A program made the translations under genes and the position numbers. From assembly GCA_902544065.1 (NCBI GenBank), contig CACCAS010000004.1:1-64000 (forward strand): DNA of 64,000 nucleotides, in the 5' to 3' direction. The DNA is from an uncultured Pelagibacteraceae bacterium (GTDB taxonomy: Bacteria; Pseudomonadota; Alphaproteobacteria; Pelagibacterales; AG-422-B15). A model generated the notes under the pieces. It saw only the letters and a program-made list of their open reading frames with translations. It ran no database searches and was not told the DNA's origin. Positions 28,933 to 38,628 of the stretch are shown here, piece by piece; the first letter of the stretch is position 1, and every line of letters starts with the position of its first letter.

Positions 28933-30244
28933 ATATTTTTTACCTGTCTTAAAAGAAATTCCTACCGAAGCGGAAATTATATCTCACACTTTGATGCTTA
29001 GATCTGGAATGATTAGTCAATCCAGTTCAGGTATCTATTCTTGGCTACCCATAGGATTAAGAGTTTTAAAAAAAATTGAAAATATCGTGAGAGATGAACA
29101 AAATAATGCGGGTGTAAATGAGATTTTGATGCCCACTATACAACCAGCTGATATTTGGAATGAAAGTGGTCGCTATGAAGACTATGGCAAAGAGATGTTA
29201 AGAATTAATGATCGCCATGATAGACAAATGCTTTATGGACCAACAAACGAAGAGCAAATAACTGATATTTTTAGACGTTCAATAAAGTCTTATAAAGAGC
29301 TTCCACAATTACTTTATCACATTCAATGGAAGTTTAGAGATGAGTTAAGACCAAGATTTGGAGTTATGCGTGGTAGAGAATTTTTGATGAAAGATGCTTA
29401 TTCATTCGATCTTGATGAAATGAAATCTGAAGACTCTTACAATAGATTTTTTGTTTGTTACTTAAAAACTTTTGCTAGACTGGGCTTAAGAGCTATTCCT
29501 ATGGCCGCTGATACTGGGCCGATTGGAGGGGATTTGTCACATGAATTTGTTATTCTATCTCAAACAGGAGAAAGTGACATCTATTTCGATCAAAGGATAT
29601 TACAAGAAGATGAGTCAATTAATGAAATTGACTATGAGGGTGATTTAAAAAAATCAGTAGAAAAATTTAAATCTTATTACTCAGTTTCTGACGATAAATA
29701 TAATGAGTCCGAGTTTAACAAGAATGTAGATAAACAAAATCAAATGCAATCTAAAGGTATTGAAGTAGGGCATATTTTTAGTTTTGGTACAAAATATTCA
29801 ACATCAATGAAAGCGAATGTACTTGATTTTGATGGCAAAGAAAAATCTGTATACATGGGTTCATATGGAATTGGAATATCTAGATTAGTAGGCGCCATAA
29901 TAGAAACTTCACATGATGAAAAAGGTATAATATGGCCTGATGTAGTTGCTCCATTCTTATTTGGAATAATAAACTTATCTCCTAAAGATGAAATAGTTTC
30001 TGGTAATGCAGAAAAAATTTATAAATATATCTCTAATAAATATGAAACTATCTACGATGATAAAAAAGACAATGCTGGTGTTAAATTTTCTCGTATGGAC
30101 TTGATTGGCATACCCCATCAAATTATTGTTGGGAATAAATCAAAATCAGACAATGAAATTGAATACAAAAATAGAAGGACTGGAAATTCAGAATTCATAA
30201 ATATCGACAAGATTGATGAATTCATTAAAAAATTTCCATCATAA
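28919..30244 (+). CDS. proS: Prolyl-tRNA synthetase, short alphaproteobacterial type
   Basis: ProRS charges tRNA-Pro. Class II motifs are visible: motif 2 with FRDELRPRFGVMRGREFLMKDAYSF, and motif 3 with SYGIGISRLVGAIIE, followed by the anticodon-binding domain. Length is 441 residues against about 570 in E. coli. The missing part is the editing insertion domain between motifs 2 and 3: after the aspartate-rich SFDLDE segment the protein goes straight on to GIEVGHIFSFGTKYS. This short form is known from alphaproteobacteria. Confidence 0.96.
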   Translation: MKLSKYFLPVLKEIPTEAEIISHTLMLRSGMISQSSSGIYSWLPIGLRVLKKIENIVRDEQNNAGVNEILMPTIQPADIWNESGRYEDYGKEMLRINDRHDRQMLYGPTNEEQITDIFRRSIKSYKELPQLLYHIQWKFRDELRPRFGVMRGREFLMKDAYSFDLDEMKSEDSYNRFFVCYLKTFARLGLRAIPMAADTGPIGGDLSHEFVILSQTGESDIYFDQRILQEDESINEIDYEGDLKKSVEKFKSYYSVSDDKYNESEFNKNVDKQNQMQSKGIEVGHIFSFGTKYSTSMKANVLDFDGKEKSVYMGSYGIGISRLVGAIIETSHDEKGIIWPDVVAPFLFGIINLSPKDEIVSGNAEKIYKYISNKYETIYDDKKDNAGVKFSRMDLIGIPHQIIVGNKSKSDNEIEYKNRRTGNSEFINIDKIDEFIKKFPS

Positions 30245-30245
30245 A

Positions 30246-31472
30246 GTGCCATTTAATTATTTTGAGAGATTTATAGCATTTAGATACCTTGTTCCTCTTA
30301 GAAAAGGAGGATTACTGTCAGTTATTTCGTGGTTGTCTTTTATAGGTATATGCATTGGAGTTGCAACATTAATAATTGTAATGTCAGTGATGAATGGTTT
30401 TCATATCGAATTAAAAGAGAGAATTATAGGTTTTAATGGACATATATTCATACAAAAAAATGATAAATATTTTTATTATCAAGAAGAGCTCTCAAACGTA
30501 TCTCTGATTAAATTTATTGATCCTAATATCACCCTACAAGCACTTATTAGCTCAGATGATAGAACTACAGGCATTGTTTTAAAATCTTTCTTAGAAGAAA
30601 ACATAAAACACTACTCATTTTCACAAAGTATCAGTAACAATGAAGAAATTAATGTAAATAATAGTATTATATTAGGATCAGACTTGGCATTAGCATTAAA
30701 TGTTATACCAGGGGAGAATGTTAAGGTGCTTTCATCTAATATGCTTTCAACACCTTTTGGCCAAATTCCAAAAAGTCAAAGCATGGTTGTGGCTGGAATT
30801 TTTACTTCAGGAATGAGTGAGTATGATAGTAATTTTGCATATACTTCATTATCAAATGTTCAGTCTCTTATAGGTACTAAAAATTTAGTTTCAACAATCG
30901 AAGTGCATCTGATTGATATTGATGACTTACAAGTCGTAAAAGAAGATATATCTGAATTATTCGGCAATAACTACATTATTAGAGATTGGATAGAGTTGAA
31001 CAGTTCTTTTTGGGAAGTGTTAGCTACTGAACGTGAGTTAATGTTCTTTGTTTTATCTTTAATTATTATTATTGCTGCATTCAATGTAATTACGAGTTTA
31101 TTCATTCTTGTACAAACAAAATCTAAAGAAATTGCAGTTTTAAAAACAATTGGAACTAGCGACATTTCTGTTTTAAGGATCTTTTTAATAGTTGGCTCTA
31201 TTATAGGTATGTCCGGAACAATACTTGGAACAATTTTAGGAATACTATTCACTACGAACATTGATTCTATAAGAAGCTTTCTAAATAATACATTTGATTT
31301 AAATCTTTTTCCTTCAGAATTTTATTATTTAGACAAAATGCCGACTAATATAGATTTAAATCAAATCGCAATAATATTTTTATTTTCATTATCAGTATCA
31401 ATTATTGCTACAATCTATCCAGCCTATAAAGCGTCTAAAACTGAAATTAAAGGCATACTTGGTAATGGATAA
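30246..31472 (+). CDS. lolC: Lipoprotein-releasing system permease LolC/E
   Basis: LolC/E is the inner-membrane part of the ABC machine that passes outer-membrane lipoproteins to LolA. The protein has an N-terminal helix after FERFIAFRYLVPLRKGGLLSVISWLSFIGICIGVATLIIVMSVMNGF, a large periplasmic domain and three C-terminal helices, the FtsX-like layout. I choose GTG at 30246, one base after the proS stop (408 residues), since family members begin just before FERFIAFRYL. The frame also opens upstream at ATG 30213, inside proS. A single permease gene suggests a homodimeric LolF-type transporter. Confidence 0.92.
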   Translation: MPFNYFERFIAFRYLVPLRKGGLLSVISWLSFIGICIGVATLIIVMSVMNGFHIELKERIIGFNGHIFIQKNDKYFYYQEELSNVSLIKFIDPNITLQALISSDDRTTGIVLKSFLEENIKHYSFSQSISNNEEINVNNSIILGSDLALALNVIPGENVKVLSSNMLSTPFGQIPKSQSMVVAGIFTSGMSEYDSNFAYTSLSNVQSLIGTKNLVSTIEVHLIDIDDLQVVKEDISELFGNNYIIRDWIELNSSFWEVLATERELMFFVLSLIIIIAAFNVITSLFILVQTKSKEIAVLKTIGTSDISVLRIFLIVGSIIGMSGTILGTILGILFTTNIDSIRSFLNNTFDLNLFPSEFYYLDKMPTNIDLNQIAIIFLFSLSVSIIATIYPAYKASKTEIKGILGNG

Positions 31473-32124
31473 AAATAAATTAGTTTTATCAAATATCTCT
31501 AAGTCTTATAGACAAGGCTCTGAAGACATTAGTATATTCTATAATTTTAATCTTTCTGTTGATAAAGGTGAATTTATTTCGATAACTGGACCATCCGGAT
31601 CAGGTAAAACTACCTTATTAAATTTGATTGGTTTAATAGACTCAATTGATGAAGGTAAAATTTTGCTGAACGGCAAAATTATTTCAAATCAAAATAGTAA
31701 TGAAAAAAGTGAAGTAAGAAGGAATAATTTCGGGTTTATTTATCAAAATTATAATTTATTTGATAATTTTAGTGCGATTGAAAATATTACACTTCCGCTT
31801 ATTTTAAGAGGCGAAGCCAAAGAAGCAGCTAATGAAAAAGCAGACGAGTTAATGAATATTTTTGATATAAGTCATAGAAAATCTCATTTTCCAAATAGTT
31901 TATCTGGAGGCGAGCAGCAAAGAGTTGCAATAGCTAGAGCTTTAATAAATAAGCCAGAAATTGTTCTTGCCGACGAACCCACAGGCAATCTTGACCATGA
32001 AAACTCAGTAAATGTTTTTAAATACTTAATTGATTATATCGAATCAGAAAAAATGACATTAATCATGGCGACGCATAATCAAGAATGGGCAAATAAGTCT
32101 GACAGAAGGATTGATCTTAGTTAA
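31465..32124 (+). CDS. lolD: Lipoprotein-releasing system ATPase LolD
   Basis: LolD powers lipoprotein release with ATP. The 219-residue ABC ATPase has Walker A GPSGSGKTT, Q-loop FIYQNYNLFDNF, signature LSGGEQQRVAIARAL and Walker B EIVLADEPTGNLD, and the H-loop MATHN. I start at ATG 31465 (MDKNKLVLSNISKSY), overlapping lolC by 8 nt. The in-frame ATG at 31405 would add 20 residues without family similarity. dnaE follows with a one-base overlap. Confidence 0.95.
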   Translation: MDKNKLVLSNISKSYRQGSEDISIFYNFNLSVDKGEFISITGPSGSGKTTLLNLIGLIDSIDEGKILLNGKIISNQNSNEKSEVRRNNFGFIYQNYNLFDNFSAIENITLPLILRGEAKEAANEKADELMNIFDISHRKSHFPNSLSGGEQQRVAIARALINKPEIVLADEPTGNLDHENSVNVFKYLIDYIESEKMTLIMATHNQEWANKSDRRIDLS

Positions 32125-35100
32125 TGGCTGATTTTGTTCACTTAACAAATAAAACTGAGTACTCATTATCTGAAGGAGCATTGCCAATAGCTAGAATAGC
32201 TGAACTTTGTCAGTCATTTTCAATGCCAGCTGTTGGCATATCCGACAACAATAATATGTTTGGCGCATTAGAGTTTAGTGAGCAAATTGCAAAAATTGGA
32301 GTTCAGCCAATTTTAGGATGCAATATAAAAATTAAAACACCAAAAGAATACTTACATGAGAATATTGAGGATAATGATCTGTATTTCTATTTAAATATAT
32401 TTTCAAAAAGCAATCAAGGTTATGAAAACTTGTTAAAATGTGTTTCAAATGCCTATACTCTCAATAAAGGGAATGCGTATATAACTATCGATGATTTAAT
32501 TAAATTTAAAGAAGGCTTAATTATTCTATCTGGTGGAAATAATTCAATTTTGTCCCATTCAACAGGGCGCATGATTACAAAACAGTCAAAACAATTTGTT
32601 TCTGACTTTAAAAGTGAATTTAATGACAATTTCTATATTGAAATACAAAGATTAGGTAGTGTTGACTATCGGTTAGATGAGGTAGCTATTTTGAATTTAG
32701 CCTATGATCATCACATTCCGTTAGTTGCCACCAATGATGCTTATTTCGAAGGTCCAGAGTATTTTGAGGCTCATGATGCATTAATGTGTATTGAAAAAAA
32801 ACTCTTCGTATCCCAAGTTGATCGATCAAGATTATCTAAAGAGCATTACTTTAAATCTCAAAATGAAATGCTTGAGCTATTTTCTGATTTGCCAGAAGCT
32901 TTAAATAATACGATTGAAATTGCACAAAGATGCATTCATCGACCTAAAATCAAAAATCCTATTTTGCCAGTATACGATGTCGATCAAAACAAAGAGAAGG
33001 AGTTAATGCAGAAATTATCCAAACAAGGACTAGATGATCGGCTTAATGTCAAATTTAGCACTGAAAATATCGATATCGAAAAACAGAAAGACATTAGAAG
33101 TGTTTATGAAGAAAGACTTTTAAAAGAATTAAAAATAATCATTAATATGAAATATGAGGGATACTTTTTAATTGTTTCTGATTTTATCCTATGGGCAAAA
33201 AACAATGATATACCTGTTGGACCAGGTCGAGGATCAGGGGCGGGATCACTTGTAGCTTGGTGTTTAAACATCACGGATCTTGATCCAATTAAGTTTGGAT
33301 TAATATTTGAACGATTTTTAAACCCTGAAAGAGTGTCGCTTCCTGACTTTGATATTGACTTCTGTAGAGACGGTAGAGACAGAGTTCTTGAATATGTTCA
33401 CAACAAGTACGGTGAAAATAAAGTCGCACAAATAATTACCTTTGGTAAATTGCAGGCAAGAGCGGTAATAAGAGATGTTGGCAGAGTCCTGGGCATTCCT
33501 TATGGCCAAGTTGATTATCTTTGTAAATTGATGCCTTTCGATCCCTCTAGACCCATGTCTCTTCAGAAATATATTGATGAGGAGCCAAAGTTGAATGAAG
33601 AAGCCAATAGAGACCCTAAAATCAAAAAGCTACTAGATATTTCTCTTAAACTTGAAGGACTAAAAAGACATGCATCAATCCATGCAGCTGGAGTTGTTAT
33701 ATCAAGAGATCAAATATCTAAAGATGTACCATTATACAGTGATCCAGAAAGTAATATCTTCTTAACTCAGTTTGATATGAAATGGGTTGAAAACGCTGGT
33801 TTGGTTAAATTTGATTTTCTTGGATTGAAAACACTTACTTTAATTAATGAATGTATAAAGTTAGTACGAAATAATAATTCAGATTTCAATATAGATAAAA
33901 TTAATATCAACGATCTTAAAACATATGAATTGCTAAGCACCGGTGAAACAACCGGCATCTTTCAATTAGAGAGTGCTGGAATGAAGGATACATTGAAGCA
34001 ATTAAAGCCTGATAAATTTGAAGATATAATTGCAATTGTCGCTTTATATCGTCCAGGTCCTATGGCTAATATACCATCATATATTGAAAGAAAGCATGGA
34101 AGAGAAAAACCAGACTATATTCATCCTCTGCTAGAGGGGCTTTTAAAAGAAACATATGGAGTTGTAATATATCAAGAGCAAGTAATGGGTGTTGCAAGAG
34201 AACTCTCAGGCTATTCTGATGGTGAAGCTGATTTATTGAGACGAGCTATGGGAAAAAAAATACAAAAAGAAATGAAAGCTCAAAAAGAAAGGTTTATCAG
34301 TGGGTGTTTAAATAATAAATTGAAAAACAATGAAGCAGAAAAAATATTTGAATTACTATCAAAATTTGCAGATTACGGTTTTAATAAAAGTCATGCAGCA
34401 GCCTATGCTCTTATTGCTTTTCAAACTGCATTTTTAAAAGCACATTTTCCTATTGAATTTTTTGCAGCATCAATGTCACTTGATATTAATAATACAGATA
34501 AAATATCTATTTTTCAGCAAGAATTAGTACGCATGAATATTAAACTTATTCCACCTAGTATAAATCAATCTAACTCTTATTTTTCTAGAGATGGAGAAAA
34601 AATATCTTATGCATTAGGTGCCATAAAAAATGTTGGAATTGAGTCTATGAACGACTTAATGAATGAAAGAAAGTATGATGGGGAATTTGAAAATTTTAGT
34701 GATTTTATTCAGAGGTGTAATACATCCATAATAAATAAAAAAACATTAGAGGCACTTGCCTGCGCAGGGGCGTTTGATGAATTTAGTGTGAATAGGGCAT
34801 CAGTTTTTAATCAAGCTCAAGATATTGTTAAATTTCATAAATCCCAAAATAATAAATCTTCATCAGAACAAGAAGATATGTTCGGCGATATAGGGCTATC
34901 TCATTTTTCAATAAATGATGAAGAGGAATGGAGCTATCCCTATAAATTGATGAAAGAATATGAAATGCTTGGTTTTTACCTTACAGGGCATCCACTAGAG
35001 GCTCAGAAAAAAAATTATCCATCACTCATGCTTAAGGAATTTTCAGAAATCAAGAAAAATGAATCAGCTTATAATCAAAAAGATGTATTATTGGGAGGAA

Positions 35101-35576
35101 CGTTACTTTCTAAAAAAGAGAAAAGATCTGCAAGAGGAAACGCTTATGCCTTTTTAAATTTTTCTGATTTGTCCTCAATTTATGAATTAATAGTCTTTGA
35201 AAGTAATCTTAGAAAGTATAGAGATTTATTAGTTGAAGGTGAGTCTTTTATTATCAGTGTTGATTTTTCGTTTCAAAACGGAACTTTAAGAGGTGAATTA
35301 AAAAAAATATTTAACTTCGATGATGTTGAGAATTTAAATCTCAAAAAGAAAAAGGTAGAAAATGAAGAGAAGGTAAATCCATTAATAAAGATATACACTG
35401 ACGGCAATTTCACTAAAGATGAATTGCTTAAATTAAAATGGTTAAAAGGCATGCAGAAAGTAGAAATTATATATGATAATCAACTACTTAAAATTCCTGG
35501 TGCCTTCGAAATTAGTGCTGATATGATTGAAGAAATCAAAAATCTTAACGGCGTAAAAAAAATAGAACTTAGCTGA
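32124..35576 (+). CDS. dnaE: DNA polymerase III alpha subunit
   Basis: DnaE is the replicative polymerase. The 1150-residue protein shows an N-terminal PHP domain, the palm domain with catalytic aspartates in PDFDIDF (Asp410 and Asp412) and KFDFLGL, the conserved PVGPGRGSGAGSLVAWCL, the fingers region (GIFQLESAGM, IALYRPGPMANIPSYIERKHG, FNKSHAAAYALIAFQTAFLKAHFP), a helix-hairpin-helix, an OB domain and a tau-binding C-terminus. The first PHP metal motif is degraded (FVHLTNKTEYS), so intrinsic PHP nuclease activity is not expected. The start shares a base with the lolD stop. Confidence 0.98.
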   Translation: MADFVHLTNKTEYSLSEGALPIARIAELCQSFSMPAVGISDNNNMFGALEFSEQIAKIGVQPILGCNIKIKTPKEYLHENIEDNDLYFYLNIFSKSNQGYENLLKCVSNAYTLNKGNAYITIDDLIKFKEGLIILSGGNNSILSHSTGRMITKQSKQFVSDFKSEFNDNFYIEIQRLGSVDYRLDEVAILNLAYDHHIPLVATNDAYFEGPEYFEAHDALMCIEKKLFVSQVDRSRLSKEHYFKSQNEMLELFSDLPEALNNTIEIAQRCIHRPKIKNPILPVYDVDQNKEKELMQKLSKQGLDDRLNVKFSTENIDIEKQKDIRSVYEERLLKELKIIINMKYEGYFLIVSDFILWAKNNDIPVGPGRGSGAGSLVAWCLNITDLDPIKFGLIFERFLNPERVSLPDFDIDFCRDGRDRVLEYVHNKYGENKVAQIITFGKLQARAVIRDVGRVLGIPYGQVDYLCKLMPFDPSRPMSLQKYIDEEPKLNEEANRDPKIKKLLDISLKLEGLKRHASIHAAGVVISRDQISKDVPLYSDPESNIFLTQFDMKWVENAGLVKFDFLGLKTLTLINECIKLVRNNNSDFNIDKININDLKTYELLSTGETTGIFQLESAGMKDTLKQLKPDKFEDIIAIVALYRPGPMANIPSYIERKHGREKPDYIHPLLEGLLKETYGVVIYQEQVMGVARELSGYSDGEADLLRRAMGKKIQKEMKAQKERFISGCLNNKLKNNEAEKIFELLSKFADYGFNKSHAAAYALIAFQTAFLKAHFPIEFFAASMSLDINNTDKISIFQQELVRMNIKLIPPSINQSNSYFSRDGEKISYALGAIKNVGIESMNDLMNERKYDGEFENFSDFIQRCNTSIINKKTLEALACAGAFDEFSVNRASVFNQAQDIVKFHKSQNNKSSSEQEDMFGDIGLSHFSINDEEEWSYPYKLMKEYEMLGFYLTGHPLEAQKKNYPSLMLKEFSEIKKNESAYNQKDVLLGGTLLSKKEKRSARGNAYAFLNFSDLSSIYELIVFESNLRKYRDLLVEGESFIISVDFSFQNGTLRGELKKIFNFDDVENLNLKKKKVENEEKVNPLIKIYTDGNFTKDELLKLKWLKGMQKVEIIYDNQLLKIPGAFEISADMIEEIKNLNGVKKIELS

Positions 35577-35584
35577 TAAAAGTA

Positions 35585-35613
35585 TTGAATATTATTTATC
35601 CTTCGTGTAATTA
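35585..35613 (+). promoter_or_regulatory. Candidate promoter for the rpsB operon
   Basis: TTGAAT (35585-35590) and TAATTA (35608-35613) are spaced by 17 nt, just after the dnaE stop. The -10 match is poor. A promoter here would produce a leader of about 85 nt that contains the structured element described next. The evidence is positional plus a good -35. Confidence 0.3.
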
Positions 35614-35650
35614 AACGCTTAATTTAATCACGCAACGATAGCTTTTGCTG

Positions 35651-35697
35651 TCCGGTCCTCATTTGAGGTCAAATTGTTGTGGATGTACAACCGGAGA
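35651..35697 (+). ncRNA. Structured rpsB leader with occluded ribosome-binding site
   Basis: The leader can fold as a three-way junction. The closing stem pairs TCCGGT (35651-35656) with ACCGGA (35690-35695). Inside are a hairpin CCTC-ATTT-GAGG (35657-35668) and a weaker one formed by TGT (35675-35677) with ACA (35687-35689). The 3' strand of the closing stem contains the GGA of the Shine-Dalgarno GGAG, 9-12 nt before the rpsB ATG, so folding would hide the ribosome-binding site. I recall that a conserved rpsB leader was proposed from comparative work on Pelagibacter and other alphaproteobacteria. The expected regulator is ribosomal protein S2 itself. Both points are from general knowledge, not from this sequence. 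Confidence 0.65.
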
Positions 35698-35703
35698 AAT
35701 TTT

Positions 35704-36483
35704 ATGACGATACCTAATATTGATTTAAGAGAATTAGTAAATGCTGGAGTTCATTTTGGGCACAAGTCTCAAAGATGGAATCCTAGAATGCAGAAGTATA
35801 TTCATAGCACAAAAGAAAATGTGCACATTATTAATCTAAATCATACAGTTCAGATGATGCAAGAAGCATTAAGTGTAATTGATAGTGTCACTTCACGCGG
35901 TGGAAAAATTTTATTTGTTGCAACAAAAAAACAGGCATCAGCAAAAATTGCTGAGTTAGCTATAGAAACTGGACAGTACTATGTTAACCACAGGTGGCTG
36001 GGTGGCATGCTTACTAATTGGTCCACAATTACAAAATCAATAAAGAAAATGAAAGAACTTGAAGTTCTTAAGTCAAATCCTAATAATGAATTTACAAAAA
36101 AAGAAATTCTGAAAATCTCTAATAAACACGAAAAACTTGTTAAATCTCTGAGCGGAATAAGTGAGATGAAGAAATCTCCAGACTTACTTTTTATTATTGA
36201 TACTAAACTAGAGCATATAGCCGTCTCTGAAGCTAATCATCTAAATATACCGATAATTGGTATAGTTGATACTAATTCAGATCCAGACGAAATAAGCTAC
36301 CCAATTCCTGGTAACGATGATTCTAGAAGATCTATAAACCTATATTGCTCACTGATAAAAGAAACAATTAATACCTCTGGTAGTCAAATAAATTTTACAG
36401 AAGATAAATCTATGGTCACATCAGACACAGATCAAGATGAGCAGGATGACAAAAAATCAGCTAATGATAATGATATTAAATAA
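35704..36483 (+). CDS. rpsB: 30S ribosomal protein S2
   Basis: S2 is a late-assembly protein of the small subunit. The 259-residue product has the canonical opening ([29 protein letters not shown]), [15 protein letters not shown] and [25 protein letters not shown]. An acidic, Asp/Ser-rich tail of about 30 residues follows. I start at ATG 35704, preceded by GGAG. The in-frame upstream ATG at 35674 lies inside the structured leader and gives extra residues absent from S2 proteins. Confidence 0.97.
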   Translation: MTIPNIDLRELVNAGVHFGHKSQRWNPRMQKYIHSTKENVHIINLNHTVQMMQEALSVIDSVTSRGGKILFVATKKQASAKIAELAIETGQYYVNHRWLGGMLTNWSTITKSIKKMKELEVLKSNPNNEFTKKEILKISNKHEKLVKSLSGISEMKKSPDLLFIIDTKLEHIAVSEANHLNIPIIGIVDTNSDPDEISYPIPGNDDSRRSINLYCSLIKETINTSGSQINFTEDKSMVTSDTDQDEQDDKKSANDNDIK

Positions 36484-36517
36484 TAAGAGATTATATATCT
36501 TATAAAAGGTAATATTT

Positions 36518-37345
36518 ATGACTGTTAGCGCTAAAGAAGTTCAAGAGTTAAGAAAAATGTCTGGCGCAGGAATGATGGAATGTAAATCTGCTCTTTCAGA
36601 TGCCAATGGTAATCTGAATGAAGCATTTAAGCTACTGCGTGAAAAAGGTATCGCAAAAGCAGAAAAAAAATCATCAAGAGACGCAAATGAAGGCTTGGTC
36701 GCCATTAAGAAAGAAGGCAATTCTGCAGCTATGATTGAAGTTAATTCTGAAACTGATTTTGTATCAAGAAACTCAGAATTTCATAAACTTGTTAATTCTA
36801 TTCTAGAAATCGCGATGCAAAATAAAAATGAAACAGATAAATCAATTGAGGATACAAAAACACTTATTAGTGATGCTGTCGGTAAAATTGGAGAAAATAT
36901 CGTGCTCAAAAATATAAAATTCCTAGAAGGAAATGTTTATAGTTATATACATAATAGTGTAACCGATGGAATGGGAAAAATTGGTGTTTTAATAAATATT
37001 AAGAGTGACTCTAGTGGAATTGATAGTATTGGAAAAAATATTTGCATGCATATTGCAGCATCCTCTCCAAAGTCATTAACAGCAGATGATCTTGATAGGT
37101 CTATTATAGAAAGTGAAAAAGAAATAATTTCAAAGCAATTGAAAGAGAGTGGTAAACCAGACAATATTCTTGAGAAGATGATGCAAGGTAAGTTAAATAA
37201 ATTTTATGAAGAGAATACATTAATGGGGCAAAAATTTGTAATTGATCCATCAATTTCTATTGAACAATATTTAATACAAGCTTCTAAAGAACTTAATTCT
37301 CAAATAAATATTCAAGAATTCGTTCGATTTGAAATAGGCTCATAA
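36518..37345 (+). CDS. tsf: Elongation factor Ts
   Basis: EF-Ts recycles EF-Tu-GDP. The 275-residue protein has the N-terminal UBA-like domain with [37 protein letters not shown], the core TDFVSRN motif that contacts EF-Tu, and the duplicated core subdomain. A clear AAAAGGT Shine-Dalgarno (36504-36510) precedes the ATG. It is second in the rpsB operon, 34 nt after rpsB. Confidence 0.97.
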   Translation: MTVSAKEVQELRKMSGAGMMECKSALSDANGNLNEAFKLLREKGIAKAEKKSSRDANEGLVAIKKEGNSAAMIEVNSETDFVSRNSEFHKLVNSILEIAMQNKNETDKSIEDTKTLISDAVGKIGENIVLKNIKFLEGNVYSYIHNSVTDGMGKIGVLINIKSDSSGIDSIGKNICMHIAASSPKSLTADDLDRSIIESEKEIISKQLKESGKPDNILEKMMQGKLNKFYEENTLMGQKFVIDPSISIEQYLIQASKELNSQINIQEFVRFEIGS

Positions 37346-37347
37346 GA

Positions 37348-38067
37348 ATGAGTAATAATAAAGAGAGACGGATATTAATTAAATTATCCGGAGAATCTCT
37401 TATGGGAGATGAAAATTATGGGATCGAGCTCAAAACAGTCGATAAGATAGCTAAAAACATTAAATCATTAATCAAGCAAAATGTTGAACTATGTGTTGTC
37501 ATAGGTGGTGGAAATATATTTCGAGGTCTTGCTGCTTCAGCTAAAGGAATGGATAGAGCAAATGCTGATTATATGGGAATGTTGGCAACAGTTATGAATA
37601 GTCTAGCAATTCAAAATGCCTTAGAGAAGCTAAAATTAGAAACAAGAGTAATGTCTGCTTTACCGATACAGTCTATTTGTGAAACTTATATAAGACGCAG
37701 AGCAATAAGACATATGGAAAAAGAAAGAGTTGTGATTTGTGCTGCTGGCACTGGAAATCCTTATTTCTCTACTGATACGGCTGCTTCATTAAGAGCAGCT
37801 GAGTTAAATTGTTCCTACATTTACAAGGCTACCCAGGTTGATGGTATATACAGTAAAGATCCAAAAAAAAATAAAGATGCAAAAAAATACAAAAAGATAT
37901 CTTATAATAAATATTTATCTGATAATCTTAAGGTTATGGATAGTGCAGCAATAAGTGTGGCTAGAGAGAACAAAATTCCAATTAGAGTTTTTTCAATTTT
38001 AGAGAAAGATTGTTTTAATGGCGTTTATAATAATAATTTAAATTATTCAGAAATTAACGATGTTTGA
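37348..38067 (+). CDS. pyrH: Uridylate kinase
   Basis: PyrH phosphorylates UMP to UDP and is a hexamer of the amino-acid-kinase fold. Motifs are [49 protein letters not shown], the ATP/UMP site [22 protein letters not shown] and [15 protein letters not shown]. Length is 239 residues. It follows tsf by 2 nt and overlaps frr by 8 nt. Confidence 0.98.
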   Translation: MSNNKERRILIKLSGESLMGDENYGIELKTVDKIAKNIKSLIKQNVELCVVIGGGNIFRGLAASAKGMDRANADYMGMLATVMNSLAIQNALEKLKLETRVMSALPIQSICETYIRRRAIRHMEKERVVICAAGTGNPYFSTDTAASLRAAELNCSYIYKATQVDGIYSKDPKKNKDAKKYKKISYNKYLSDNLKVMDSAAISVARENKIPIRVFSILEKDCFNGVYNNNLNYSEINDV

Positions 38068-38617
38068 TCAGATACAAAAAGATGTTGAAAAAAGGATGGA
38101 TGCTTCAATTCAAACATCTAGATCTGAAATGAGCGGTATAAGAGCTGGAAGGGCATCTCCAAGTATGCTTGATTCAATTAAAGTAGAAGCATATGGACAA
38201 AAAATGAATATAAATCAAGTGGCAAATATTACTACTCCTGACGCCAGAACAATTAATATTGATATATGGGATCAAGCTAATGTTAGTTTGGTTGATAAGG
38301 CAGTGAGAGAGTCAGACTTAGGAGTCAATCCAATGATTGAAGGAAACCTTATCAGATTACCATTACCTCAATTAACAGAAGAAAGAAGAAATGAATTCCT
38401 TAAAATGGCTAGCAAGATTGCAGAGAGTACGAAGGTAGCAATTAGAAATATTAGAAGGGACGGCATTGAGAAAGTTAAAAAATTAGAGAAAGATAAGGAA
38501 ATTGGACAAGATGACTCAAAAAAATATCAAGAAGAAATTGAGTCTTTAACTGCAAATAAAGTTAAAATTATTGATGAAGTTCAGAAGTCTAAAGAAGAAG
38601 ATTTAAAAAAAATATAA
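38060..38617 (+). CDS. frr: Ribosome recycling factor
   Basis: RRF splits the post-termination ribosome with EF-G. The 185-residue protein is a three-helix bundle plus small beta domain with the family signatures [40 protein letters not shown] and [17 protein letters not shown]. It overlaps pyrH by 8 nt, so expression of the two is coupled. Confidence 0.98.
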   Translation: MFDQIQKDVEKRMDASIQTSRSEMSGIRAGRASPSMLDSIKVEAYGQKMNINQVANITTPDARTINIDIWDQANVSLVDKAVRESDLGVNPMIEGNLIRLPLPQLTEERRNEFLKMASKIAESTKVAIRNIRRDGIEKVKKLEKDKEIGQDDSKKYQEEIESLTANKVKIIDEVQKSKEEDLKKI

Positions 38618-38628
38618 CGTCGCTTAAA

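Noticed and set aside
35674..35703. Upstream ATG for rpsB giving ten more residues
   Set aside because: It falls inside the folded leader, lacks a Shine-Dalgarno, and S2 proteins begin at MTIPNIDLR.
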